NCBI GenBank assembly: GCA_031423155.1
Contig: JANPEZ010000164.1
Location: 1 to 19,548, forward strand
Direction: 5' to 3'
Source: JANPEZ01 sp031423155
GTDB lineage: Bacteria > Actinomycetota > UBA4738 > HRBIN12
Length of the DNA: 19,548 bases
Both the position numbers and the translations under genes were made by a program. Within the stretch, counting starts at the first letter, position 1; each line of letters starts with the position of its first letter. This document shows positions 13,136 to 19,548 of this stretch, one piece after another. The notes under the pieces were generated by a model that made no database searches, was not told the DNA's origin, and worked only from the letters and a program-made list of their open reading frames with translations.

Positions 13136-14248
13136 ATGGCCGACCGGGACAAGATGCTCGAGGTTACGCTCGCACAGATCGAGAAACAGTTCGGCAAGGG
13201 CGCCGTGATGAAGCTTGGGGAGCACCCCATGGGCGCCGGTATCGGGATCATCTCCACCGGATCGATCGCTCTGGACATCGCTCTCGGTGTCGGTGGCATC
13301 CCTCGCGGTCGAGTCATAGAGGTCTTCGGACCGGAGGGCTCGGGCAAGACCACGGTGACGCTGCACATGATCGCCGAGGCTCAGGCCAAGGGCGGCATCT
13401 GCGCGTTCATCGACGCGGAGCACGCTTTGGATCCGACCTACGCCCGCAACCTCGGGGTCAACATCGACGAGATGCTCGTCTCCCAGCCCGACAGCGGAGA
13501 GCAAGCTCTCGAGATCGCCGACATGCTGGTTCGCTCCGGGTCGTTGGACCTAGTGGTTATCGACTCGGTCGCGGCCCTCGTGCCCCGCGCCGAGATAGAA
13601 GGTGAGATGGGCGATACCCACGTCGGACTACAGGCCCGCCTGATGTCCCAGGCGATGCGCAAGCTCGCCGGAACCCTCTCCCGCTTCGACACTTCAGCCA
13701 TCTTCATCAACCAGCTCCGAGAGAAGATCGGTGTGATGTTCGGCAGCCCCGAGACCACTCCGGGAGGGCGGGCGCTGAAGTTCTACTCCTCGATCCGCCT
13801 GGATGTTCGCAAGATCGAGAACCTCAAGGACGGGGTCGAGGTCGTGGGGTCGCGCACCCGCGTCAAGGTCGTGAAGAACAAGGTCGCTCCGCCCTTCCGC
13901 CAGTGCGAGTTCGACATCATGTACGGCAAGGGCATCTCCAAGGAAGGCTCCCTCATCGACGTCGGCGTGGACCTGGAGATCGTCAAGAAGGCGGGCGCCT
14001 GGTTCACCTACGAGGGAGAACAGCTCGGACAGGGCCGCGAGAACGCCAAGCAGTTCTTGGTCGAGCACATCGATGTTCGCGACGAGATCGAGCGCAAGGT
14101 TCGAGAGGCCGTTGGGCTGGTCGACTTCGGAGAAGAGGACGAGAAGCCCATCGAGATAGATGGGGATGTCATAGCGGTCGAACCGTCTCCCGTTACCAAG
14201 ACAAGCGCCAAAGAGACGCGAGACTCCGCGATAGCCTCTGCGAACTAG
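13136..14248 (+). CDS. recA: Recombinase RecA
   Basis: The 370-residue protein has the N-terminal helix and linker (LAQIEKQFGKGAVM), Walker A GPEGSGKT at 65-72, Walker B LDLVVIDSVAAL, the L1 loop EGEMGDTHVGLQARLMSQAMRKL, FINQLREKIGVMFGSPETTPGGRALKFYSS (L2 with the Gln switch) and an acidic C-terminus. RecA forms the strand-exchange filament and triggers LexA self-cleavage. The start is chosen at ATG 13136, with GGGAG 8 nt upstream, because MADRDKMLEVTLAQIEKQF matches the usual RecA N-terminus. An in-frame ATG at 13040 would add 32 residues of less typical codon use. The 5' leader is then about 130 nt. LexA controls the promoter. recX follows after 10 bp. Confidence 0.97.
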   Translation: MADRDKMLEVTLAQIEKQFGKGAVMKLGEHPMGAGIGIISTGSIALDIALGVGGIPRGRVIEVFGPEGSGKTTVTLHMIAEAQAKGGICAFIDAEHALDPTYARNLGVNIDEMLVSQPDSGEQALEIADMLVRSGSLDLVVIDSVAALVPRAEIEGEMGDTHVGLQARLMSQAMRKLAGTLSRFDTSAIFINQLREKIGVMFGSPETTPGGRALKFYSSIRLDVRKIENLKDGVEVVGSRTRVKVVKNKVAPPFRQCEFDIMYGKGISKEGSLIDVGVDLEIVKKAGAWFTYEGEQLGQGRENAKQFLVEHIDVRDEIERKVREAVGLVDFGEEDEKPIEIDGDVIAVEPSPVTKTSAKETRDSAIASAN

Positions 14249-14258
14249 GGCGAGTCCC

Positions 14259-14768
14259 TTGCACGAGCAGGGTGGCAAGCGGCGTAGATCCTCAGAGCCG
14301 AAGAACCCGAAGACATGTCACGAGCGCGCACTCGGGCTCCTGGCGATCCGACCTCGGAGCCGTCGCGAGCTCGAGCAGCGCCTCCTGGGCGCGCGGTTCG
14401 ACCCCGACGAGGTGGCGGACGTTCTGGAACGCCTGGAGCGTGTCGGCCTCGTCGACGACGAGGACTTCGCCCGCCGCGTGGTGGAGCATCATGAGCAGCA
14501 TCGAGGTTCAGGCAGAAGGGCCGTCATGTCGGCGCTGGCGGCGAAGGGGGTCCCGAGAGAGACGGTCGCCAGGGCCGTGGCGGATATGGGCGATGAGGCA
14601 GAAAGGGCCGAGGAACTGGCTCGGACCAGAGCCCATCGCCTCTCAGGCCTGGAACCGCCCAAGGCCTACGCACGCCTGACCTCCTTCCTGGTCCGACGCG
14701 GCTACGACCCGGGCATCGCCCGGGCGGCGGCAGGCCGGGCTCTGGCCGTCGAGTCCGCCGGCGACTGA
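14259..14768 (+). CDS. recX: RecX, regulator of RecA
   Basis: The 169-residue protein from TTG 14259 has the three-helix repeats of RecX: ERALGLLAIRPRSRRELEQRLL, VADVLERLERVGLVDDEDFARRVVEH (the LVDDxxFA motif), RGSGRRAVMSALAAKGVPRETV and YARLTSFLVRRGYDPGIARAA. RecX caps or dismantles RecA filaments and limits recombination. It directly follows recA with a 10 bp gap, so it should be co-induced by DNA damage. The start codon is a TTG with a weak ribosome-binding site, which would keep RecX much lower than RecA. No better in-frame start is visible before the first conserved helix. Length is normal for the family. Confidence 0.91.
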   Translation: MHEQGGKRRRSSEPKNPKTCHERALGLLAIRPRSRRELEQRLLGARFDPDEVADVLERLERVGLVDDEDFARRVVEHHEQHRGSGRRAVMSALAAKGVPRETVARAVADMGDEAERAEELARTRAHRLSGLEPPKAYARLTSFLVRRGYDPGIARAAAGRALAVESAGD

Positions 14769-14816
14769 GTGGAGCGAAGCCTTGCCTCCACAGGCCCCAA
14801 GGCCTAGATTGGCCTG
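14769..14816 (+). terminator. Two tandem hairpins after recX, possible weak terminator or mRNA 3' end
   Basis: GTGGAG (14769-14774) pairs with CTCCAC (14786-14791) around an 11-nt loop, starting directly after the recX stop. CAGGCC with AA after a 2-nt bulge (14791-14800) pairs with TTGGCCTG (14809-14816) around an 8-nt loop. There is no U-tract, so intrinsic termination is uncertain; they may instead protect or process the recA-recX mRNA end. The rny promoter lies in the same bases. Confidence 0.4.
14782..14810 (+). promoter_or_regulatory. Probable promoter of rny-miaB-miaA-dapF
   Basis: TTGCCT (14782-14787) and TAGATT (14805-14810) are spaced by 17 bp, the best promoter match in this gap. 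Transcription would start near 14817, giving rny an unusually long leader of about 200 nt. Both boxes fall within the two hairpins of the recX 3' end. Confidence 0.5.
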
Positions 14817-15017
14817 CACGAGAGACTCGATACCGACCTAACAGAATCGTTAGAGATGACCGACGTGAGCCAGATCCCCATCCGACCGAGGAGAAACGAA
14901 AGCCCTCAGGGCAGACGCCCGTGGGCGAAGTTGTACTGAACCGAGCCGCAACTCACGCAGGCCGCTGAACGATCGAGATCGCCGGGTCTCTCCTTGAGCT
15001 ATCAAAGGGAGGACTAC
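14817..15017 (+). promoter_or_regulatory. Long structured 5' leader of rny with a possible 27-codon leader ORF
   Basis: This stretch holds no recognised gene. It has a perfect small hairpin CTAAC/GTTAG (14838-14853, 6-nt loop). A GCCC-GGGC-GCCC-GGGC series follows (14902-14905, 14909-14912, 14917-14920, 14923-14926) that can pair in two mutually exclusive ways. A short ORF runs from ATG 14856 to TGA 14939, starting MTDVSQIP and ending RRPWAKLY, with a poor ribosome-binding site. GGGAGG at 15007-15012 serves rny. I recognise no known riboswitch. Autoregulation by RNase Y cleavage is one possible role. Confidence 0.3.
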
Positions 15018-16550
15018 ATGGTCCCTACGATCGTCGGAACGGTTGCACTCGCTATCGGCGTCGCTATCGGCTTCTTGGTCCGCAAGATGATGGCCGTCTC
15101 GAACGCCCAGAGCGCTGAAGCGCGAGCCCAGAAGGTGGTTCTGGAAGCCGAGCGAGAGGCCGAAACGGTCGTCAAGCGCTCGCTCCAGGAGGTCAAGGAC
15201 GAGATCTCCGGCATGCGCCGGGAGGCCGAGGAGGACGTCCGTCTTCGCCGAGAGGAGTTGCTCGCTCGAGAGCGCCGCATGACCCAAGCCGAGCAGCAGC
15301 TCGAGAAGAACGTGGCTGAAGCCGATCGGCGGATCGCGGAACTGCAGGATCGAGACGACAAGCTCCATTACGTCAGGGAGCAACTCGAGAAGGCGACCGA
15401 AGCGCATCGGGCCAAGCTCGAGAAGATCGCGGCCTTAACGGCCGACGAAGCGCGCAAGCAACTCATGACTCAGGTACTGGACGAGGCGAAGCGGGGCGCC
15501 ATGACCCAGGTGCGCGAGATAGAACAGCGGGCAAGGGAAGAGGGAGAAGAGCGCGCTCGCAAGATCGTGACCATCGCGATCCAGAGGGTGGCTTCCGAGC
15601 AGACCGCCGAATCAACGGTTTCGGTCTTCACTCTCCCCTCAGACGACATGAAGGGCAGGATCATCGGCCGGGAGGGACGGAACATCCGCGCCTTCGAGGC
15701 AACCACGGGAGTCAATATCATCATCGACGACACCCCCGAAGCGGTGGTCCTTTCCTGCTTCGATCCGGTTCGCCGAGAGACGGCCCGCATGACCCTCGAG
15801 AAGCTGGTCAGCGACGGGCGCATCCACCCGGCGCGCATCGAGGAGCTCCACGAACGCTCGAAAGCCGAGATCGACGAGCAGATCAGACGGGCGGGGGAGG
15901 ACGCCGTCTCCGAGGTGGGCATCGCGGACATCCACCCCGAGATGATCAAGCTGCTCGGCCGCCTGCAGTACCGAACCTCCTACGGCCAGAACGTGCTCCG
16001 GCACCTGGTCGAGTCATCGCACATAGCCGCCGCGATCGCATCCGAGATCGGCGTGGAACCCGCTGTCGCCAAGAGAGGGGCGTTCCTGCACGACATCGGA
16101 AAGGCGGTGACCCATGAGGTCGAGGGCTCCCACGCCATCATCGGCGCCGAGATCGCGCGCCGCCTCAGGGAATCCCCGGAGGTAGTCCACTGCATCGAGT
16201 CTCATCACGGCGAGGTCGAGCAACACTCGATTGACGCGGTGCTCGCTCAGATCGCGGATGGGATCTCGGGCGGTCGCCCCGGCGCTCGCCGCGAGAGCCT
16301 GGAGACCTACGTCAAGCGCCTAGAGCGCCTGGAGGAGATCTGCACCTCTCACGCCGGGGTTGAGAAGACCTTCGCCATGCAGGCCGGCAGGGAGGTGCGA
16401 GTGATGGTCCAGCCGGCCGAGATCGATGACGTCGCCGCCCAGGTCATGGCTCGCGACATAGCCAAGCAGGTCGAGGAGGAACTGCAGTACCCCGGTCAGA
16501 TAAAGATCACCGTGGTGCGCGAGTCTCGGGCGGTCGAGTACGCGAAGTAG
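15018..16550 (+). CDS. rny: Ribonuclease Y
   Basis: The 510-residue protein has one N-terminal membrane helix (about 4-22, PTIVGTVALAIGVAIGFLV). A long charged coiled coil follows (about 30-195). The KH RNA-binding domain begins around 209 with DMKGRIIGREGRNIRAFEATTGVNIIIDDTPEAVVLS. The HD phosphohydrolase domain has FLHDIGK (His358, Asp359), with ESHHGE downstream. It is a membrane-anchored endoribonuclease that starts mRNA decay, and its length is typical. ATG 15018 with GGGAGG 5 nt upstream is preferred to a TTG at 14994, since it begins right at the membrane helix. RNase Y is absent from many well-known Actinomycetota that rely on RNase E, which helps place this organism. miaB follows after 15 bp. 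Confidence 0.96.
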   Translation: MVPTIVGTVALAIGVAIGFLVRKMMAVSNAQSAEARAQKVVLEAEREAETVVKRSLQEVKDEISGMRREAEEDVRLRREELLARERRMTQAEQQLEKNVAEADRRIAELQDRDDKLHYVREQLEKATEAHRAKLEKIAALTADEARKQLMTQVLDEAKRGAMTQVREIEQRAREEGEERARKIVTIAIQRVASEQTAESTVSVFTLPSDDMKGRIIGREGRNIRAFEATTGVNIIIDDTPEAVVLSCFDPVRRETARMTLEKLVSDGRIHPARIEELHERSKAEIDEQIRRAGEDAVSEVGIADIHPEMIKLLGRLQYRTSYGQNVLRHLVESSHIAAAIASEIGVEPAVAKRGAFLHDIGKAVTHEVEGSHAIIGAEIARRLRESPEVVHCIESHHGEVEQHSIDAVLAQIADGISGGRPGARRESLETYVKRLERLEEICTSHAGVEKTFAMQAGREVRVMVQPAEIDDVAAQVMARDIAKQVEEELQYPGQIKITVVRESRAVEYAK

Positions 16551-16565
16551 GTAGCCTGGTCGGTC

Positions 16566-17909
16566 ATGGAGCCGAAGTACCTGATCCGCACCTTCGGGTG
16601 CCAGATGAACGAGCACGACTCCGAGCGGATCGGCGGTCTTCTCGATGCCGACGGCATGATTTCCACCCAAGACGTGGGTGATGCCCGCGTCATCGTCCTG
16701 AACACGTGCGCGATCCGAGAGAACGCCGACAACAAGCTCTACGGCAACCTCGGACACATCAAGCCCTTGAAGGACGCGCGGCCGGATCTGAGGGTCGTGG
16801 TCGCCGGCTGCCTCGCGCAGAAGGACCAAGGCGAGATCCAGCGTAGAGCCCCTTGGGTCGATGTGGTCGTCGGAACACACGCCCTTCCGCACCTGCTCGA
16901 TCTGATCCAGCGCTCCGAGACCGAGGGGCCTCAGATGGATGTCAGCGAATACACGGAAGTCTTCCCCAGCGCACTTCCGAGCGCCAGGGGCGACGCATTC
17001 AGAGCCTGGGTTTCCATCGCTCCCGGGTGCGACAACTCGTGCACGTTCTGCATAGTGCCGCTCGTCAGGGGACCACAGCGGTCGCGCGCGATGGGAGACA
17101 TCCTTGCGGAGGTCCAAGGACTCGTCTCCAGCGGGGTGGTCGAAGTCACGCTTCTGGGGCAGAACGTAAATACCTACGGGCGAGACGTGACGGTCCCGGG
17201 GTCATCGCCCCGGCCGCTCTTCGCGGACCTGCTGAGAACGGTGGGCAGCGTGGACGGCCTCCGCCGCCTGCGCTTCACCTCTCCGCATCCCCACGACTTC
17301 ACTCCCGACGTGGTCTCCGCGATGGCAGAGACCGAGGCCGTATGCGAGCACATCCACTTCCCGCTGCAATCGGGATCGGACCGGATCCTCAAGGCGATGC
17401 AGAGGTCCTATAGGCGCGAGCGGTATCTCGGCTGGCTGCGCCTGATCCGCGAAGCGATCCCGGACATCGCCGTCTCGACCGACGTGATCGTCGGTTTCCC
17501 CGGAGAGACCGAGGAGGACTTCGAGCAGACCATGCAGGTGGTGCAGGAAGGTCGCTTCGACTCCGCCTACATGTTCCAGTACTCGCCGCGTCCCGGAACG
17601 AGGGCCGCCTCGTTCGCAGATCAGGTACCGAAGGAAGTCGTGCAGGAGCGCTTCGACCGGCTCGCCGACCTGCAAGAGAAGATCTCGCTCGAGAGGTCGC
17701 TGGCTCAGGTCGGGACTACGGTCGAGATACTCATCGAAGGGATCGGTCCCAAGGGTCCTGCGACGCAAGGGCGGACGCGGACCAACCGGATCGTCCACGT
17801 CCCCGAGGAGATACCGGCCGGGACCTTCGGGTTGGCCGTCATCACGGATGCTTCCGCTCACCATCTCACGGGCGTGATGGCTGCCTCGGCTCAACGCACG
17901 TCGGCCTGA
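16566..17909 (+). CDS. miaB: tRNA-2-methylthio-N6-dimethylallyladenosine synthase
   Basis: The 447-residue protein has all MiaB landmarks. The N-terminal UPF0004 domain carries Cys12 (TFGCQMN), Cys48 (LNTCAIRENA) and Cys82 (AGCLAQ) for the auxiliary 4Fe-4S cluster. The radical SAM motif CDNSCTFC has Cys155, Cys159 and Cys162, and IVPLVRGPQRSR, LLGQNVNTYG, HFPLQSGSDRIL and DVIVGFPGETEEDF follow it. A C-terminal TRAM-like domain closes the protein. MiaB adds a methylthio group to i6A37 of tRNAs reading UNN codons, using SAM and sulfur from the auxiliary cluster. It lies next to miaA, which makes its substrate, and the stop overlaps the miaA ATG (TGATG). The start ATG lacks a strong ribosome-binding site. 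Confidence 0.96.
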   Translation: MEPKYLIRTFGCQMNEHDSERIGGLLDADGMISTQDVGDARVIVLNTCAIRENADNKLYGNLGHIKPLKDARPDLRVVVAGCLAQKDQGEIQRRAPWVDVVVGTHALPHLLDLIQRSETEGPQMDVSEYTEVFPSALPSARGDAFRAWVSIAPGCDNSCTFCIVPLVRGPQRSRAMGDILAEVQGLVSSGVVEVTLLGQNVNTYGRDVTVPGSSPRPLFADLLRTVGSVDGLRRLRFTSPHPHDFTPDVVSAMAETEAVCEHIHFPLQSGSDRILKAMQRSYRRERYLGWLRLIREAIPDIAVSTDVIVGFPGETEEDFEQTMQVVQEGRFDSAYMFQYSPRPGTRAASFADQVPKEVVQERFDRLADLQEKISLERSLAQVGTTVEILIEGIGPKGPATQGRTRTNRIVHVPEEIPAGTFGLAVITDASAHHLTGVMAASAQRTSA

Positions 17910-18820
17910 TGCTGCTGGCGCTCGTCGGCCCTACCGCCAGCGGCAAGACCGAAGCGGGCATCGCCGTGGCCGAAGCAACGGGCGCAGAGATCGTCTCGGT
18001 GGACTCGATGCTCGTGTATCGCGGGATGGACATCGGCACGGCCAAGCCGGCGGAGCAAGACCTGAACCGCGTCCGCCATCACATGATCGACGTGGCCGAT
18101 CCCTGCGAGCCCTACTCGGTCGCGGAGTTTCAGTCGACGGCTCGCCGAGCGATGGACGAGATCGGGTCCCGCGCGGTGCCGGTACTCCTGGTGGGAGGCT
18201 CCGGGCTCTACTACCGATCCGTGGTCGATGACCTCAGGTTTCCGGGAACGGATCTGAAGGTTCGCCGGTCGCTGGAAGGCGAGTCCGAGGTCCTGGGTCT
18301 GGAACGCCTCTATCGCAGACTTCGCGAAACCGACCCGGCCGCGGCCGACAAGATCGAACCCGCGAACGCGAGGAGGATCATCAGGGCTCTAGAGGTGGCT
18401 GCCATCACGGGCAAGCCGTTTAGCGACTTCGCGAAAGCTTGGGATCTCTATCCCCCGGACAAGGTGAGAGCAGCCGGGGTAAGGCTCGACATCGAAGCAC
18501 TCACTGATCGGACCCGCGCACGTGTAGGTGCCATGCTCGCCCGTGGGTTCCTCGACGAGGTCTCCGCCCTGGTGGACTCGGGCTTCGGCTCTTGGCTCAC
18601 TTCCACGCAGGCCATCGGGTACGCTGAGATGGCTCGCCATCTGGCAGGAGAGTTGACCCTCGAGGAGGCCGTGGCGGGCACGGTGAAGCGCACCAGAGCG
18701 CTGGCACGGCGCCAGATGGCTTGGTTCCGCCGGGATCCGCGCATCCACTGGTTCGATGCCGGACCCGAGGGAGCCGCCGCCTTGACCGAACAGATCATCG
18801 ACTACCTGAGGGGCGCATGA
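17909..18820 (+). CDS. miaA: tRNA dimethylallyltransferase
   Basis: The 303-residue protein begins with the P-loop GPTASGKT (7-14). It then shows VSVDSMLVYRGMDIGTAKP (the DSxQxY-like and GTAKP substrate motifs; here a Met-Leu replaces the common Arg-Gln), HHMIDV, LLVGGSGLYYRSVV, NARRIIRALEV and TRALARRQMAWFRRD. MiaA transfers the dimethylallyl group from DMAPP to N6 of A37 in tRNAs, the step before MiaB. Its ATG overlaps the miaB stop by 1 bp and its TGA overlaps the dapF ATG by 4 bp (ATGA), so the three genes are translationally coupled. Length is normal. The DSMLVY variant is also found in other actinobacterial MiaA proteins, as far as I recall. Confidence 0.96.
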   Translation: MLLALVGPTASGKTEAGIAVAEATGAEIVSVDSMLVYRGMDIGTAKPAEQDLNRVRHHMIDVADPCEPYSVAEFQSTARRAMDEIGSRAVPVLLVGGSGLYYRSVVDDLRFPGTDLKVRRSLEGESEVLGLERLYRRLRETDPAAADKIEPANARRIIRALEVAAITGKPFSDFAKAWDLYPPDKVRAAGVRLDIEALTDRTRARVGAMLARGFLDEVSALVDSGFGSWLTSTQAIGYAEMARHLAGELTLEEAVAGTVKRTRALARRQMAWFRRDPRIHWFDAGPEGAAALTEQIIDYLRGA

Positions 18821-19548
18821 GCGAACAGATCCGATTCGCGAAATACCACGGGACGGGCAACGACTTCGTCTTCGTCGAAGACCTAGACGATGAGCATCCG
18901 CTGCCGCCCGATGTTACGGCCGGTCTCTGCGACCGACGGTTCGGTGTCGGAGCCGACGGCACGATCCGAGTCACGCGCTCTCATACCCCCGGTGCCCTCT
19001 TCTTCATGGACTACTGGAACGCCGATGGGAGCGAAGCCGAGATGTGCGGCAACGGCATCAGGTGCCTGGGCAAGCTCGTCTTCGATCGAGACCTCACCAC
19101 CGAGACGGAGTTCGGCGTCGATACGAGGGACGGGATCAAGCACCTCAGCCTTCACATCCACGACGGCCAAGTCACCGAGGTAACGGTGGGCATGGGGGCG
19201 CCAGCGTTCACCCGGGCCGAGATCCCCATGCTCGGATCCCCGGATGAGTCCTTCCTCGCCGAGCCCTTCGAGATCGAAGTCGGACGGGTGGTCAAGTCGA
19301 GCGCCGTCTCGATGGGGAACCCGCATCTGGTGCTCTTCCTGGACGAGGACCCCGACCTCATCGATGTCGGGCGGATCGGCCCGCGATTGGAGCATCACGA
19401 CCTGTTCCCGAAGAAGACCAACGTCGAATTCGTTCAGGCCTTAGGTGACGAACTGAAGGTCCGGGTCTGGGAGAGAGGCTCCGGGGAGACCATGGCCTGC
19501 GGCACAGGCGCCTGCGCGGTTGTCGTGGCCGCCAGCGAGGCCGGGCTG
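18817..19548 (+). CDS. dapF: Diaminopimelate epimerase, truncated by window end
   Basis: The frame from ATG 18817 is open to the end of the window (244 codons; the complete protein should be about 270-290). It shows FAKYHGTGNDFVFVED (7-22), RFGVGADG (41-48), the catalytic-base motif EMCGNGIRC with Cys77, SMGNPHLV, and the second catalytic motif MACGTGACA with Cys228. DapF interconverts LL- and meso-diaminopimelate without a cofactor, in the cytoplasm, for peptidoglycan and lysine. It overlaps miaA by 4 bp, an arrangement (miaA-dapF) familiar from Actinomycetota. The C-terminal strand and stop codon lie beyond the window. Confidence 0.97.
   Translation, partial: MSEQIRFAKYHGTGNDFVFVEDLDDEHPLPPDVTAGLCDRRFGVGADGTIRVTRSHTPGALFFMDYWNADGSEAEMCGNGIRCLGKLVFDRDLTTETEFGVDTRDGIKHLSLHIHDGQVTEVTVGMGAPAFTRAEIPMLGSPDESFLAEPFEIEVGRVVKSSAVSMGNPHLVLFLDEDPDLIDVGRIGPRLEHHDLFPKKTNVEFVQALGDELKVRVWERGSGETMACGTGACAVVVAASEAGL

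Noticed and set aside
14249..14258. Small GGG/CCC hairpin between recA and recX as a terminator
   Set aside because: A 3-bp stem without a T-run is too weak; at most slight attenuation.
14902..14926. GCCC/GGGC ladder as a repeat array or CRISPR-like element
   Set aside because: The units are 4 bp and inverted within 25 bp; there is no repeat-spacer structure.
1..19548. Mobile elements, CRISPR arrays, defence or toxin-antitoxin systems
   Set aside because: No transposase, integrase, direct-repeat array, restriction/Cas or toxin motif was seen in any frame; the region is core chromosome.

Overview
This window is GC-rich, gene-dense bacterial chromosome carrying housekeeping genes. Gene content and order (dapB...dapA-rnj-ftsK; rodZ-pgsA-cinA-thpR-recA-recX; miaB-miaA-dapF), a GAAC-N4-GTTC LexA box before recA, frequent GTG/TTG starts and several apparently leaderless -10 elements point to Actinomycetota. 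RNase Y beside recX/miaB, together with RNase J, suggests a deep-branching or uncultured lineage (Rubrobacteria/Thermoleophilia-like) rather than Streptomyces or Mycobacterium. This placement is inferred from reading the sequence, not from a tree.

Layout. 1-1100 (+): 3' end of dapB, then a PIG-L deacetylase. 1097-2052 (-): a histidine-phosphatase gene overlapping a LysE-type exporter gene that is broken by two compensating frameshifts. 2097-2534 (+): a small lipoprotein. 2531-3073 (-): a PduO-type cobalamin adenosyltransferase. 3150-7995 (+): dapA, rnj (RNase J) and ftsK in close succession. 8022-9239 (+): a membrane acyltransferase, facing ppa (inorganic pyrophosphatase, 9301-9792, -). 9838-12956 (+): rodZ-like, pgsA, cinA and thpR, three of them linked by 4-bp overlaps. 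12972-14768 (+): LexA-controlled recA-recX. 14769-15017: about 250 bp with hairpins, a good promoter and a leader for rny. 15018-19548 (+): rny, miaB, miaA and dapF, the last truncated by the window end.

How the genes work together. dapA, dapB and dapF supply the lysine/diaminopimelate route for peptidoglycan. rodZ, ftsK and pgsA serve cell shape, chromosome segregation and membrane phospholipid. recA/recX form the SOS recombination unit. RNase J and RNase Y are two RNA-turnover nucleases, and miaA/miaB act in sequence on tRNA A37.

No phage, insertion sequence, CRISPR array, toxin-antitoxin or defence island was found. I found no convincing new multi-gene system. The points worth a second look are small: the disrupted LysE gene, an RNase J frame without a canonical start, an in-frame tail after the pyrophosphatase stop, paired convergent genes sharing palindromic stop codons, compact leaderless or bidirectional promoters, and the structured rny leader.
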